Shown: positions 47,952-57,464, numbered from the stretch's first letter. The stretch: 64,000 bases of DNA from Marinobacter lipolyticus (GCF_018424605.1 NZ_QTKT01000003.1:62001-126000); one strand, 5' to 3'. Made by a program: numbers and translations. The notes: a model not told the origin generated them from the letters alone.

Positions 47952-48728
47952 ATGATGAGTGTAAAACAGTTACTGGACCTGACCGGCAAGGTCGCCTTCA
48001 TCACCGGCGGCTCCCGCGGCCTGGGCCTGCAGATGGCCGAAGCCCTGGGTGAACTGGGGGCAAAGATCGCCATCAGCGCCCGCAAGCAGCACGAGCTGGA
48101 CGAAGCCAAGGCGCACCTGGAAAGCCAAGGCGTGGAAGTGGTGACCATCGCCGCTGATCTGTCCGACCTGCAGGGCATCCCGGCGGTGGTGGATCAGGTG
48201 GTCAGCCAGCTCGGCGACATCGACATCCTCATCAACAACGCCGGCGCCACCTGGGGCGCGCCGGCCGAGGACTACCCGGCGGAAGGCTGGATGAAGGTGA
48301 TGAACCTGAACGTCAACGCCAGCTTCTTTCTCACCCAGACCGTGGGCAAGCGTTGCATGATCCCCCGCAACACCGGCAAGGTGATCAACATCGCCTCCAT
48401 CGCCGGCCTGTCCGGCAACCCGGAAGGTATGAAGACCATCGCCTACAACACCAGCAAGGGCGCCATGGTGAATTTCACCCGCGCGCTGGCGTCCGAGTGG
48501 GGGCATTACAACATCAACGTGAACGCCCTCTGCCCGGGCTTCTTCCCGTCGAAGATGTCCCAGGGCCTGCTGGATGCCCAGGGTGAGACCATGCTGGAGC
48601 GCATTCCGTTGAAGCGTTTCGGTGGCGAGGAAGACCTGAAAGGTGCGGCGGTGCTGCTGGCCTCCGAGGCCGGGCGGCATATCACCGGGCAGTGCCTGGC
48701 GGTGGATGGCGGTACGCTGGTCAGTTAA
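47952..48728 (+). CDS. SDR-family oxidoreductase
   Basis: The 258-residue classic short-chain dehydrogenase has the cofactor motif TGGSRGLG, the NNAGA motif and the catalytic Ser-Tyr-Lys triad (IASIAG and YNTSK). It probably reduces or oxidises a 3-oxo/3-hydroxyacyl-CoA or a related alcohol using NAD(P). The AAGGAGAG site and 15-bp gap place it in one transcript with the two acyl-CoA dehydrogenases. The LCPGFFPSKMSQG segment near residue 197 is typical of SDRs of the gluconate-dehydrogenase-like group. Confidence 0.93.
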   Translation: MMSVKQLLDLTGKVAFITGGSRGLGLQMAEALGELGAKIAISARKQHELDEAKAHLESQGVEVVTIAADLSDLQGIPAVVDQVVSQLGDIDILINNAGATWGAPAEDYPAEGWMKVMNLNVNASFFLTQTVGKRCMIPRNTGKVINIASIAGLSGNPEGMKTIAYNTSKGAMVNFTRALASEWGHYNINVNALCPGFFPSKMSQGLLDAQGETMLERIPLKRFGGEEDLKGAAVLLASEAGRHITGQCLAVDGGTLVS

Positions 48729-48746
48729 ACGGGCGCGGCCGGCCAG

Positions 48747-49712
48747 TTACAGGCAGTGACTGACCTGTTCCAGGTCCAGGTTGCCGCCGGTAATGATCAG
48801 AACCGTGTTTTTCTCTGGCTCAGGCGGAACCTGGTTTTCCAGTAACGCTGCCAGGCCAACGCTGGCGCCGGGTTCCACGTAGAGCCGGGCTTCGGTCAGC
48901 AGGCGCCGGGTCGCCTCCCGGATGCCTGCCTCGGTCACCGTCACAATACGGTCCACCACCTGGCGGGAGGCGGCGTAGGTACAGTCACCCACTACCGCCG
49001 GTGCCAGGCTGGCGGCCCAGGTATTCACCGAATCGAGGCTGGCACTGGCATCCTGCTTTTGCCAGGCATTGAACATGGTGGCCGCCCCTTCCGGCTCCAC
49101 GCCGATCAGCTCCACCTCCGGCCGCTGCGCCTTGATGGCCAGCCCCAGCCCGGAAATCAGCCCGCCGCCGCCAATGGGACACAACACCCAATCCACATCC
49201 GGTCTCTGGCGCAGCACTTCCAGACCAACGGTGCCCTGCCCGGCCATGATGCGGACATCGTTATAGGGATGGACCAGGGTCAACCCCTTCTGATCCCGCA
49301 GTTCGTGGCACTGGGCCACCGCCTGCTGAATAGTGCCCTGGACAATCACCTCGGCACCCAGCGCCCGGGTGCGACGAATCTTCAGCGGGCTGGAACCCTC
49401 CGGCATGACCACCGTGAGCGGCACGTCCTGCATGGCCGCCGCCCAGGCGAGGCCAACGGCGTGGTTGCCCGCAGAGACCGTCACCAGGCCAGCCTTGAGT
49501 TCGTCAGCACTGGCGGTCAGCAGCCAGTTCAGCGCACCGCGGACCTTGAAACTGCCGGTGCGCTGCAGGCTCTCGCATTTCAGCCAGAGCGGCTGGCCCA
49601 GGGCAGCGTTAAGATCCGGCACCTGCAACAGTGGCGTTTCACCCAGGTGGGGCCGAATGCGCTTTTCAGCGTCCCGGATATGAGCGAGGTCGGGCAGGTC
49701 TGGTCGGGTCAT
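48747..49712 (-). CDS. PLP-dependent threonine/serine dehydratase-like enzyme
   Basis: The 321-residue fold-type II PLP enzyme has the PLP Lys56 in SFKVRGA, the substrate loop VSAGNHAVGLAWAA, and the phosphate-binding glycine loop GGGGLISG. It resembles catabolic threonine/serine dehydratases and serine racemase, which convert threonine to 2-oxobutyrate or serine to pyruvate. The start at 49712 is favoured by GGAG about 10 bp upstream; an in-frame ATG at 49754 adds unlikely residues. It is convergent with the SDR gene and stands alone. Confidence 0.9.
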   Translation of the reverse strand: MTRPDLPDLAHIRDAEKRIRPHLGETPLLQVPDLNAALGQPLWLKCESLQRTGSFKVRGALNWLLTASADELKAGLVTVSAGNHAVGLAWAAAMQDVPLTVVMPEGSSPLKIRRTRALGAEVIVQGTIQQAVAQCHELRDQKGLTLVHPYNDVRIMAGQGTVGLEVLRQRPDVDWVLCPIGGGGLISGLGLAIKAQRPEVELIGVEPEGAATMFNAWQKQDASASLDSVNTWAASLAPAVVGDCTYAASRQVVDRIVTVTEAGIREATRRLLTEARLYVEPGASVGLAALLENQVPPEPEKNTVLIITGGNLDLEQVSHCL

Positions 49713-49766
49713 GGCGCAGTCTCCGGTTGCTCCATAACCCAACCATGGTCCCATCCGGCCTGAGGA

Positions 49767-51344
49767 TCAAGTCGCCGCCGCGGTCTCCCCCACATCAACC
49801 GCTTCCGGTTCACACACATACTGCGCCGCATCAAACCGCTTGGTCTGCTGGCGGAACTGCCAGGTGAAGCCCGGCCACAGGGTGGTGTTCTTGCCGTTCT
49901 CGTTCACATACCAGCTCTTGCACCCGGTCTGCCACACCGACTCGCCCAGCTTGGCGTGAATCGAGGCGTTGTACTGGCTGAGCGCGTCTTCCTTCACTTC
50001 CACGCTCTTCCAGCCGTGCTTGTCCATCTTCTTCAGGGCATCCAGCACGTACTGGATCTGGCTTTCGATCATGTACACCATGGAGCTGTGACCGAGGCCA
50101 GTGTTCGGGCCCATCAGCATGAAGAAGTTGGGGAAACCGGCAATGGCGCTGCCCTTGTAGGCCTCGGCGCCGTCTTTCCAGGCATCCAGCAGATCCTGAC
50201 CATTGCGACCGTAAACCATGCCGGCGGGAACCGGGTCCTGGGCCTTGAAGCCGGTGCCGTAGATGATGCAGTCCACTTCCCGCTCGTCGCCGTTGTTGTC
50301 GACAATCACGTTGCCGCGCACTTCGCGGATGCCGTCGGTAAGCACATCCACGTTGTCCTGAGCCAGCGCCGGGTAGTAGTTGTTGGAGATCAGCACCCGC
50401 TTGCAGCCGAAGTGGAAATCCGGGGTCACTTTCTTGCGCAGTTCCTTGTCCTTGATCTGGTTGCGGATGTGGCGACGGGCCTGCAACTCGCCGATCTTGA
50501 GGATGCGGGGGTTACCGACAAAACCCAGCACCCGCGCTTCCAGCATCCAGTAGATACTCTGGCGGAAGGCGTTGAGGGTCTGCGGGAACTTGCGGAACAT
50601 CAGCTTTTCCAGCGGACGGATCTCGCGGTCCGGCTTGGGCACAATCCACGGCGGCGTGCGCTGGTACAGATCCAGATGGCCAGCCTCTTTGGCCACTTCC
50701 GGCACGAACTGAATGGCCGAGGCGCCGGTGCCGATCACCGCCACCCGTTTGCCTTTGAAGTCGTAGCTGTGGTCCCAGTCCTGGGAGTGGAAACTGGTGC
50801 CGGTGAAGGTTTCGATGCCTTTGACGTTCGGGTACGCGGGGGTGCTGAGGCCACCCATGCCGGACACCACGATGTCAGCCTTGAACGAGCTGAATTTCGG
50901 CAGCTCCTTATCCTTGCGATCCAGCTTGTCGCCGGGGTTCAGGCCCTTGTTCTGCATGTAGGACCAGAGCTTCGGGCTGTCGCAGGTTTCCACCGTCCAG
51001 CTCTGGGTTTTCTCGTCAAAGCGGGCGCCGGCGACGTGGGTGTTCAGTTTGATGTGTTCAGTCAGCCCGTACTTTTCGGCACAGCGCTTGAGATAGGCTT
51101 TAATTTCTTTCTGCTGAGCGTACATGCGGCTCCAGTCTGGGTTCTGTTCGAAGGAGAAAGAGTACAGAGCGGATTGCACGTCACAGGCACAACCCGGGTA
51201 ATGATTTTCGTGCCAGGTACCGCCAATATCATCACTCTGCTCAAGAATAACAAAGTTGTCGTAGCCTGCTTCCTTCAACTTGATGCCCATCCCCAGCCCG
51301 GAAAAACCGGTACCAATAATGGCGATCTTTGCTGTTTGACCCAT
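49767..51344 (-). CDS. Flavin monooxygenase, Baeyer-Villiger type
   Basis: The 525-residue flavoprotein has an FAD Rossmann motif GTGFSG (11-16), the Baeyer-Villiger/FMO fingerprint FTGTSFHSQDW (180-190, matching FxGxxxHxxxW) and a second NADPH Rossmann GTGASAIQF. Such enzymes insert oxygen into ketones to make esters or lactones, or oxidise long-chain and cyclic substrates. ATG 51344 begins a family-typical MGQTAKIAIIG start; longer in-frame starts run into the repeat and the GTATAC-rich control region. It is divergent from a TetR gene that may regulate it. Confidence 0.93.
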   Translation of the reverse strand: MGQTAKIAIIGTGFSGLGMGIKLKEAGYDNFVILEQSDDIGGTWHENHYPGCACDVQSALYSFSFEQNPDWSRMYAQQKEIKAYLKRCAEKYGLTEHIKLNTHVAGARFDEKTQSWTVETCDSPKLWSYMQNKGLNPGDKLDRKDKELPKFSSFKADIVVSGMGGLSTPAYPNVKGIETFTGTSFHSQDWDHSYDFKGKRVAVIGTGASAIQFVPEVAKEAGHLDLYQRTPPWIVPKPDREIRPLEKLMFRKFPQTLNAFRQSIYWMLEARVLGFVGNPRILKIGELQARRHIRNQIKDKELRKKVTPDFHFGCKRVLISNNYYPALAQDNVDVLTDGIREVRGNVIVDNNGDEREVDCIIYGTGFKAQDPVPAGMVYGRNGQDLLDAWKDGAEAYKGSAIAGFPNFFMLMGPNTGLGHSSMVYMIESQIQYVLDALKKMDKHGWKSVEVKEDALSQYNASIHAKLGESVWQTGCKSWYVNENGKNTTLWPGFTWQFRQQTKRFDAAQYVCEPEAVDVGETAAAT

Positions 51345-51414
51345 CTTTCCACCTCGTTGTTCGACGGCCATTCGGCCTTGCCTGTTGTTGTCTGTTTCGC
51401 CATGATGCTTGACG

Positions 51415-51454
51415 GTATACACATGTATACACAACGAAGTAGACAGCTGTATAC
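51415..51454. promoter_or_regulatory. GTATAC-motif cluster, probable TetR operators
   Basis: GTATAC occurs at 51415-51420, 51425-51430 and 51449-51454. The first two form GTATAC-ACAT-GTATAC, a dyad typical of TetR sites, placed about 70 bp before the monooxygenase start. Matching half-sites elsewhere in the window were not found. Confidence 0.65.
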
Positions 51455-51528
51455 TTTTTGAATTCAGAAGAGCATCGTTTGGCCCAAGGAGACAACGGTT
51501 TGTCCTGACTCCCCGGACCAAGTTTGCA

Positions 51529-51638
51529 GGGCCTGGGTGGGCAGGGCTTCCGAAAATGCTTGGAGCCATGGATGGCGGAAAGCAAGCGTACATGGACGTA
51601 CTCGCAGCGGTTTTCGGAAGCCCTGCCCACCCAGGCCC
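51529..51638 (+). repeat. Long inverted repeat element, copy 8 (R orientation on plus strand)
   Basis: A perfect 28-bp stem pairs 51529-51556 with 51611-51638. The 54-nt core contains mini-hairpins GCCATGGATGGC (51565-51576) and TACATGGACGTA (51589-51600). It belongs to the core subtype also seen in copy 5. The right arm ends 20 bp before the TetR start codon and would be in that gene's leader if transcribed from the divergent promoter region. Confidence 0.95.
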
Positions 51639-51658
51639 ACCACCAAGAGTTGGATTTC

Positions 51659-52291
51659 ATGAATGTTTTAACCGGCGGAAAGCTGAAACTCGTGCAGGCG
51701 GCACTGCGACTGATAACAGAGAGTCGAAGTCTTACCTCTCTGGGACTTCGGGAGCTAGCCCGTGAAGCCGGGTTGAATCCGAATACCTTTTATCGCCATT
51801 TCAAGAATCTTGACGAGTTCGGGCTGCAGGTTCTGGGATACATCGCCGAGGACATGAAGTCCGGGGTGCGGGAATTACGCCGTATGGCGGAGAGTTCGGA
51901 GCAGGCCTCCCATGACACCGTGACCTTTGTGTACCACTATTTCCTGTCCAATCCGGCCGCCACCACCGTTGCCGTCCGGGAACTCCATGGCCCCTCACCG
52001 TTACTGCGTCGCGCACTGGAAACCCAGCTCAACGCCAGCGCCCGTGAAATGGCCGAAGACATCATCGACCGTCGGCTGGTCAGTGCCGTACCGCCGGAGA
52101 CCGTCCACGAAATTTCCGGCATGACCATCCGCTACATTCTGTTCCGCGCCATGGATTACATCGAGAAGCCGGAGCAGCGGGAGGCGATCCAGCGGGAAAC
52201 CGAGCGCTTCATCAATCGCCAGTTCCGCGGCGCCATGCTGGATCACCTGTCCCAGACCGAGGTGGAAACACTCACTTCAAGACTGGCCTGA
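51659..52291 (+). CDS. TetR-family regulator, FabR-like N-terminus
   Basis: The 210-residue product has a TetR helix-turn-helix (about residues 20-55, LTSLGLRELAREAGLNPNTFYRHFKNLDEFG), and this segment reads like FabR/DesT fatty-acid regulators. The ligand domain is weakly conserved, so the FabR label is not secure. ATG 51659 was chosen because upstream in-frame codons lie in the repeat arm. It is divergent from the Baeyer-Villiger monooxygenase and is the likely regulator of that gene and of itself. Confidence 0.88.
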   Translation: MNVLTGGKLKLVQAALRLITESRSLTSLGLRELAREAGLNPNTFYRHFKNLDEFGLQVLGYIAEDMKSGVRELRRMAESSEQASHDTVTFVYHYFLSNPAATTVAVRELHGPSPLLRRALETQLNASAREMAEDIIDRRLVSAVPPETVHEISGMTIRYILFRAMDYIEKPEQREAIQRETERFINRQFRGAMLDHLSQTEVETLTSRLA

Positions 52292-52404
52292 ACAGCGGTC
52301 CGTTTCTTCTTCGCGCCGACCCACCGGGCAGATTTTGCAGCTTGAACTAGTATTGGGGTATCTAACCATCTGGTTCATCGGGCAATCCGGAGGTCGCAGC
52401 CACC

Positions 52405-53982
52405 ATGATAATCGGTATCCCCAGGGAAATTTTCACGGATGAACGACGGGTCGCGGCCACGCCGCCGTCGGTTCACAAGCTGATTGGCCTTGGCTATCAG
52501 GTGGTCGTGGAAGCGGGCGCCGGCGAGGCGGCGCACTATTCCGACGAAGCCTACGAGAAAGTGGAGGCGGCAATTGCCACCGACACCGCCTCCCTGTGGC
52601 AGGAGGCGGACATCATCCTCAAGGTTCGCGCGCCCATGGAGAACCCGGCTCTGGGCAAGCACGAAGTGGATTTGATGAAGGAGGGCGCGTTCCTGGTCAG
52701 TTATCTCTGGCCGGCGCAGAATCCGGAGCTGCTGGAGAAACTGGCGGCCAGGAAGGTCACGTCCTTCGCCATCGACAGCCTGCCCCGCATCAGCCGCGCC
52801 CAGAAGATGGATGCCCTCAGCGCCATGGCCAACATTGCGGGCTACCGGGCGGTGATCGAGGCGGCCAATCATTTCGGCCGCTTCTTTACCGGACAGGTGA
52901 CCGCCGCGGGCAAGGTACCGCCCGCCAAGATCATGGTGATCGGCGCCGGGGTGGCGGGGCTTGCCGCCATTGGCGCGGCCAACAGCATGGGGGCCGTTGT
53001 GCGGGCCTTCGATACCCGGTTGGAGGTGAAGGAACAGGTCGAGAGCATGGGCGCCGAGTTTCTGGTGCTGGATTTCGACAGCGAAGACGGTAGCGGCTCC
53101 GGCGGCTACGCCAAGCAGATGAGCGACGAGTTCATCAAGGCGGAAATGGCGCTGTTCGCGGAACAGGCCAAGGAAGTGGATATCATCATCACCACCGCGC
53201 TGATTCCCGGCAAGCCGGCGCCCAAGCTGATCACCGCCGACATGGTGAAGTCCATGAAGCCGGGCAGCGTGATTGTCGATCTGGCCTCCGAGCGCGGCGG
53301 CAACTGCGAGCTGACCGAGCCCGGTAAGGTGGCTCACCATCACGAGGTCACGCTTATCGGCTACACCGATCTGCCCAGTCGCATGGCCAAGGTGGCCAGT
53401 GACCTGTACGCCACCAACCTGGTGCACCTGCTCACCGAACTGACGCCGGAAAAGGACGGCCAGCCTGTGGTCAACATGGACGACGATGTCATCCGTGGCC
53501 TGACGGTGGTCCGTGAGCACGACATTACCTGGCCACCACCTCAGCCGGAGGCGCCGGTCAGCCCGGCGCCGCCCCCCGGCACCGAGGAGCCGTCGGCCGC
53601 CGACAAGGCAGCGGCCAAGAAGGACGCCGACCGCCGCAGCCTGATTGGCAAAGGCGTTTTGCTGGTGGTGACGGCGCTGGCGCTCTACGGCGTCGGTGCC
53701 CACGCGCCGGAGAGTTTCCTGCAGCACTTTACCGTGTTCGTGCTGGCCTGTTTCATTGGCTGGCAGGTGATCTGGAATGTAACGCCGTCGCTGCATACCC
53801 CGCTGATGAGTGTCACCAACGCCATCAGCGGCATCATTGTGATCGGCGCCATCCTGCACCTGGCCCAGGCGGAAAACATCGCCGTGGGCATCATGGCCTT
53901 TGTCGCGGTGCTGATCGCCAGCATCAACGTGGGGGGAGGCTTCCGGGTCACCCATCGCATGCTTAAAATGTTCCGCAAGTAG
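52405..53982 (+). CDS. pntA: NAD(P) transhydrogenase subunit alpha
   Basis: The 525-residue product starts [18 protein letters not shown], the alanine-dehydrogenase-like NAD(H)-binding dI domain. The glycine motif [11 protein letters not shown] is about residues 173-183. A linker rich in Ala/Pro (about 380-410) leads to four C-terminal helices of the membrane dII domain. It corresponds to single-chain PntA of E. coli (about 510 residues). With PntB it uses the proton gradient to reduce NADP+ with NADH, supplying NADPH. GGAGG lies about 10 bp before the ATG; the gene is 12 bp from pntB. Confidence 0.96.
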   Translation: MIIGIPREIFTDERRVAATPPSVHKLIGLGYQVVVEAGAGEAAHYSDEAYEKVEAAIATDTASLWQEADIILKVRAPMENPALGKHEVDLMKEGAFLVSYLWPAQNPELLEKLAARKVTSFAIDSLPRISRAQKMDALSAMANIAGYRAVIEAANHFGRFFTGQVTAAGKVPPAKIMVIGAGVAGLAAIGAANSMGAVVRAFDTRLEVKEQVESMGAEFLVLDFDSEDGSGSGGYAKQMSDEFIKAEMALFAEQAKEVDIIITTALIPGKPAPKLITADMVKSMKPGSVIVDLASERGGNCELTEPGKVAHHHEVTLIGYTDLPSRMAKVASDLYATNLVHLLTELTPEKDGQPVVNMDDDVIRGLTVVREHDITWPPPQPEAPVSPAPPPGTEEPSAADKAAAKKDADRRSLIGKGVLLVVTALALYGVGAHAPESFLQHFTVFVLACFIGWQVIWNVTPSLHTPLMSVTNAISGIIVIGAILHLAQAENIAVGIMAFVAVLIASINVGGGFRVTHRMLKMFRK

Positions 53983-53994
53983 GAGACGCCCGAG

Positions 53995-55386
53995 ATGAGT
54001 ACAGGACTGGTGAGCGTGGCCTACGTGGTCGCAAGTATCTGCTTCATTCTCAGCCTGGGCGGCCTCAGCCACCAGGAATCCGCGCGGCGGGGCAACCTGT
54101 ACGGCGTGGCCGGCATTATCATCGCGGTGGGGGCGACCCTCGCCAGCGTTGACGGGGGCGTGATTGCCATTGTGATCGCGGTGCTGCTGGGGGCCGGCAT
54201 CGGCATTCCCATCGCCAACAAGGTGGAAATGACCCAGATGCCGCAACTGGTCGCCCTGTTGCACAGTTTTGTGGGGCTGGCCGCGGTGCTGGTGGGTTTC
54301 TCCGGCTACATCGAACCGCTGATCGCCACTGCCGGGGCGGAACACACCATCAAGCTGGTGGAGGTGTTTGTCGGCATCTTTATCGGTGCGGTGACCTTCA
54401 CCGGGTCGCTGGTGGCCTGCGGCAAGCTGGATGGCCGCATCGACAGCAAGGCCCTGACCCTGCCCGGCCGCCACCTGATGAATCTGGTGGCGATCATCGT
54501 CTGCGTGTTGCTGGGCGCCTGGTTCCTGGCCACCGACAGCGTGGCGCTGGGCATCATCGCCCTGGTGCTGATGACCGTGATCGCCTCTGTGCTGGGTATC
54601 CACCTGATCATGGCCATCGGCGGCGCCGACATGCCGGTGGTGGTGTCCATGCTCAACAGCTATTCCGGATGGGCCGCGGCGTCCATCGGCTTCATGCTGG
54701 GCAACGACCTGCTGATCGTGGTGGGTGCCCTGGTCGGCAGCAGCGGTGCCATTCTCAGCTACATCATGTGCAAGGCGATGAACCGCTCATTCATCAGCGT
54801 GATTCTCGGCGGTTTCGGCCAGACTAGCAGCAGCTCGGCCGCCGCGGATTCCGACCAGACGGTTCACGAATCCAGTGTCGATGATGTCTGCGAGGAACTT
54901 CGCAATGCCGATTCGGTGATCATCGTGCCCGGCTACGGTATGGCCGTGGCCCAGGCCCAGAACGGGGTCAGCGATATGACCAAACTACTGCGGGAACGGG
55001 GTGTGACCGTGCGTTTCGGCATCCATCCGGTGGCCGGCCGGTTGCCGGGACACATGAACGTGTTACTGGCGGAAGCCCACGTGCCTTATGACATTGTGCT
55101 GGAAATGGACGAGATCAACGACGACTTTCCAAGCACCGACGTGGTACTGGTGATCGGTGCCAACGACACCGTGAACCCGGCCGCCGCGGAAGATCCCGGC
55201 AGCCCGATTGCAGGCATGCCGGTGCTGGAAGTATGGAAAGCCCGGCAGGTGGTTGTCCTCAAGCGGGGCATGGCCACCGGTTATTCCGGTGTCGAGAACC
55301 CGCTGTTCTTCAAGGACAACACCCGCATGCTGTTTGGCGATGCCAAGGACAGCATCGACAAACTGGTCAGTGGGCTGAGGGGCTGA
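53995..55386 (+). CDS. pntB: NAD(P) transhydrogenase subunit beta
   Basis: The 463-residue product has about nine membrane helices (residues 1-265) of the dII proton channel and a C-terminal NADP(H)-binding dIII domain (about 290-463) with [12 protein letters not shown] and [20 protein letters not shown], invariant in PntB. It completes the transhydrogenase with PntA in one operon. The NADPH produced could feed the monooxygenase and the redox enzymes nearby. The gene is convergent with a lipoprotein gene 5 bp away. Confidence 0.97.
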   Translation: MSTGLVSVAYVVASICFILSLGGLSHQESARRGNLYGVAGIIIAVGATLASVDGGVIAIVIAVLLGAGIGIPIANKVEMTQMPQLVALLHSFVGLAAVLVGFSGYIEPLIATAGAEHTIKLVEVFVGIFIGAVTFTGSLVACGKLDGRIDSKALTLPGRHLMNLVAIIVCVLLGAWFLATDSVALGIIALVLMTVIASVLGIHLIMAIGGADMPVVVSMLNSYSGWAAASIGFMLGNDLLIVVGALVGSSGAILSYIMCKAMNRSFISVILGGFGQTSSSSAAADSDQTVHESSVDDVCEELRNADSVIIVPGYGMAVAQAQNGVSDMTKLLRERGVTVRFGIHPVAGRLPGHMNVLLAEAHVPYDIVLEMDEINDDFPSTDVVLVIGANDTVNPAAAEDPGSPIAGMPVLEVWKARQVVVLKRGMATGYSGVENPLFFKDNTRMLFGDAKDSIDKLVSGLRG

Positions 55387-55391
55387 CGCCC

Positions 55392-55700
55392 TTACTCCGT
55401 TGAGTTGTAGTTATACGACTCAACGGTGCCATCGGCATTGAAGGTAATGATCAGGTCGGTGGTCTCGGCCTCATCGAAGGCGGACCAGCGGTATTTGCCA
55501 TAGGTCCAGGTGCGCTTGCCATCTTTCAGGCCGGTGCGCCAAGGCTCACCGAACATCTCCTGAACCTGGGAGCGCGTGGTCTCGCCCACTTCCAGCTGAT
55601 CCACGTTGTGGGTGGCGAAGTCCTGGCCTACCGTGGCACAACCAGCGAACACCAGGGTGGTGGCCAACGTACCGGCAACTGCAAGTTTCCGAAACAGCAT
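55392..55700 (-). CDS. Small lipoprotein, BamE/SmpA-OmlA-like
   Basis: The 102-residue product has a lipoprotein signal (LVFAGC, lipidated Cys21) and a SmpA/OmlA-like domain with VEVGETTRSQVQEMFGEP-like text (LEVGETTRSQVQEMFGEP) and a beta-strand rich C-terminus. BamE, an outer-membrane assembly subunit, has this fold, but genuine bamE is usually linked to fur or smpB; so this is a paralogue of unknown role. It faces pntB tail to tail and lies downstream, on the minus strand, of an OYE-family enzyme, separated by a terminator. Confidence 0.85.
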   Translation of the reverse strand: MLFRKLAVAGTLATTLVFAGCATVGQDFATHNVDQLEVGETTRSQVQEMFGEPWRTGLKDGKRTWTYGKYRWSAFDEAETTDLIITFNADGTVESYNYNSTE

Positions 55701-55727
55701 GTGCTTACCTCCTTGATTGCAAAACAG

Positions 55728-55756
55728 AAAGCCATCATACCCTGTACGATGGCTTT
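55728..55756 (-). terminator. Rho-independent terminator after the OYE gene
   Basis: On the minus strand AAAGCCATC (55756-55748) pairs with GATGGCTTT (55736-55728), followed by CTGTTTTGC. It separates the OYE gene from the downstream lipoprotein gene. Confidence 0.6.
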
Positions 55757-55790
55757 GTGTTGTTACGCGGCGGCAAGGTTCTGTCCAGAA

Positions 55791-56903
55791 TCAGTACAGT
55801 TTTGCCAGGGACTTCTTCGCGAAAGCTTCCACTTCGTCGAGCCGGCCTTCCTTCACTTTCACCAGCCATTCCGGGTCCTGCAGCAGGGCACGGCCGACGG
55901 CGATCAGCTCGAACTCATGGTTGTTCATGCGCTCGACCAGCTCATCAATGCCGGACTGCTCCACCGCTTCCTTCTTGCTGGCGAAGGTACCGCTGATGAA
56001 GTCCTCGGTCAGGCCCACGCTGCCCACCGACATGGTCGGCTTGCCGGTCAGCTTCTGGGTCCAGCCCGCCAGGTTGAGGTCGGAACCCTCGAATTCCGGT
56101 TCCCAGAATCGACGTGTGGAGGCGTGGAAGATGTCTACGCCGGCGTCCACCAGAGGCTTGAGGAACTGCTCCAGCTCTTCCGGGGAGTTAACCAGTTTCG
56201 CCTCGTAATCCTGCTGCTTCCACTGGGAGAAACGCAGCATAATCGGATAATCCGGGCCCACACGGTGGCGCACAGCCTCAACGATTTCCACAACGAAGCG
56301 CAGGCGATTTTCCAGGCTGCCGCCGTACTCGTCGTCACGCTGGTTGGTGCCTTCCCACAGGAACTGATCCAGCAGGTAGCCGTGGGCCCCGTGGATCTCG
56401 ACACCGTCAAAACCCAGCGCCTTGGCGTCCTGGGCGGCGTCGGCGAAGGCCTTGATCACGTCGTCAATGTCGCCCTTGCTCATGGCCTTGCCATTGGGCT
56501 TGTCCGGGGCGAACAACCCGGACGGGCTGTAACCGGGCACTGACGGATCCGGCTCGGTGCCTTCCTTACGCACGGCACCCACGTGCCAGAGCTGGGGGAA
56601 AATCGCCCCGCCGGCCTCGTGTACCGCATCCACCACGTCTTTCCAGCCGGCAAGGGCATCGACGCCGTGGAAGAACGGCACGTTGGGGTAACCGTTGGCG
56701 CCCGGATGGTTCACCGTGGTGCCTTCGGTGATCAGCAGGCCGACCCCGTTTTCGGCACGGCGACGATAATAGGCAACCACGTCTTCGCTGGGCACGTTGC
56801 CCGGGGAGAAGTTGCGGGTCATCGGGGCCATGGCGACGCGATTGCGCAGCTTCAGATTGTGAATTTCAAACGGCTCAAACATCGGACCAAGATTCATGCT
56901 CAT
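55791..56903 (-). CDS. NADH:flavin oxidoreductase, Old Yellow Enzyme family
   Basis: The 370-residue TIM-barrel flavoenzyme has LRNRVAMAPMTRNFS near the N-terminus, the substrate His motif in VEIHGAHGYLLDQFLW and RVG-type FMN contacts (FMN-binding SVGSVGLTEDFIS). OYEs reduce activated alkenes, nitro esters or xenobiotics with NAD(P)H. The ATG at 56903 was chosen over an upstream in-frame ATG at 56942 because it matches the family start. It is divergent from an HxlR regulator, 90 bp away, and ends at a terminator. Confidence 0.92.
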   Translation of the reverse strand: MSMNLGPMFEPFEIHNLKLRNRVAMAPMTRNFSPGNVPSEDVVAYYRRRAENGVGLLITEGTTVNHPGANGYPNVPFFHGVDALAGWKDVVDAVHEAGGAIFPQLWHVGAVRKEGTEPDPSVPGYSPSGLFAPDKPNGKAMSKGDIDDVIKAFADAAQDAKALGFDGVEIHGAHGYLLDQFLWEGTNQRDDEYGGSLENRLRFVVEIVEAVRHRVGPDYPIMLRFSQWKQQDYEAKLVNSPEELEQFLKPLVDAGVDIFHASTRRFWEPEFEGSDLNLAGWTQKLTGKPTMSVGSVGLTEDFISGTFASKKEAVEQSGIDELVERMNNHEFELIAVGRALLQDPEWLVKVKEGRLDEVEAFAKKSLAKLY

Positions 56904-56911
56904 GGTATTTC

Positions 56912-56972
56912 GCAACCTCACTAATTTGGTTTCGTTAAGCAACCCTATTAAATCTGGTTTTACAATGCAACC
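56912..56972. promoter_or_regulatory. Three direct GCAACC repeats between OYE and HxlR genes
   Basis: GCAACC occurs at 56912-56917, 56939-56944 and 56967-56972, evenly spaced by 27-28 bp, in the 90-bp divergent gap. Direct repeats at even spacing suggest a regulator site for the HxlR protein; the motif is not a recognised consensus. Confidence 0.5.
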
Positions 56973-56993
56973 CTTTTGGGTACACTCACGGAC

Positions 56994-57464
56994 ATGGCCA
57001 GAAAACGTTTTGATGACTCCAACTGCTCCGTCGCCCGCGCCCTGAATGAGGTCGGCGACTGGTGGTCACTGCTGATCGTGCTGCACGCCATGCACGGCAC
57101 CCGCCGGTTCGTGGACTTCCAGCAGGAGCTCGGCATTGCCCGCAATATCCTCTGTGACCGCCTGGCGCGGCTGGTGGATAACGAAGTGCTGAGGAAAGTC
57201 GACGTTGGCGAGCACGGCTCGCGCTTCGAATACCGCCTGACCGAAAAGGGCCGCGACCTGTTCCCCATCGTCATTGCCCTGCGCCAGTGGGGTGACAAAT
57301 GGAACCCGGCGCCGGACCAGACTCCCCTGGATCTGCGGGACCGGGAGACCGGACGTACCATTCTGCCGGTTGACGTGCGGGACGCGGATGGCAAACCACT
57401 GACGGTTCGCGATGTGTTCGTACCAGAGTCGGACGAGCCAGAGGGCAAAAAACGCACCGGCTGA
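56994..57464 (+). CDS. HxlR-family regulator
   Basis: The 156-residue product is a winged-helix HxlR/DUF24 protein: DSNCSVARALNEVGDWWSLLIVLHAMHGTRRF contains the hallmark Cys-Ser-Ile/Val start and Trp-rich helix, and the wing is QEGIARNILCDRL-like (GIARNILCDRLARL). A single N-terminal Cys (Cys10) in this family often senses quinones or oxidants. It is divergent from an OYE enzyme, the usual partner of HxlR regulators such as YodB/HypR. ATG 56994 is preferred over an alternative TTG at 56976. Confidence 0.92.
   Translation: MARKRFDDSNCSVARALNEVGDWWSLLIVLHAMHGTRRFVDFQQELGIARNILCDRLARLVDNEVLRKVDVGEHGSRFEYRLTEKGRDLFPIVIALRQWGDKWNPAPDQTPLDLRDRETGRTILPVDVRDADGKPLTVRDVFVPESDEPEGKKRTG

Larger units (their letters stand above)
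51345..51658. other. 314-bp divergent control region with GTATAC motifs and a repeat element
   Basis: The gap between the monooxygenase and the TetR gene contains three GTATAC hexamers (51415-51454), a short A/T-rich run (51450-51460) and copy 8 of the repeat family (51529-51638), which ends 20 bp before the TetR start. No gene was recognised inside. Confidence 0.85.

Noticed and set aside
52375-54603. 742-residue antisense frame over pntA/pntB
   Set aside because: Shadow of both transhydrogenase genes; His/Gly/Gln-rich composition and no motif.
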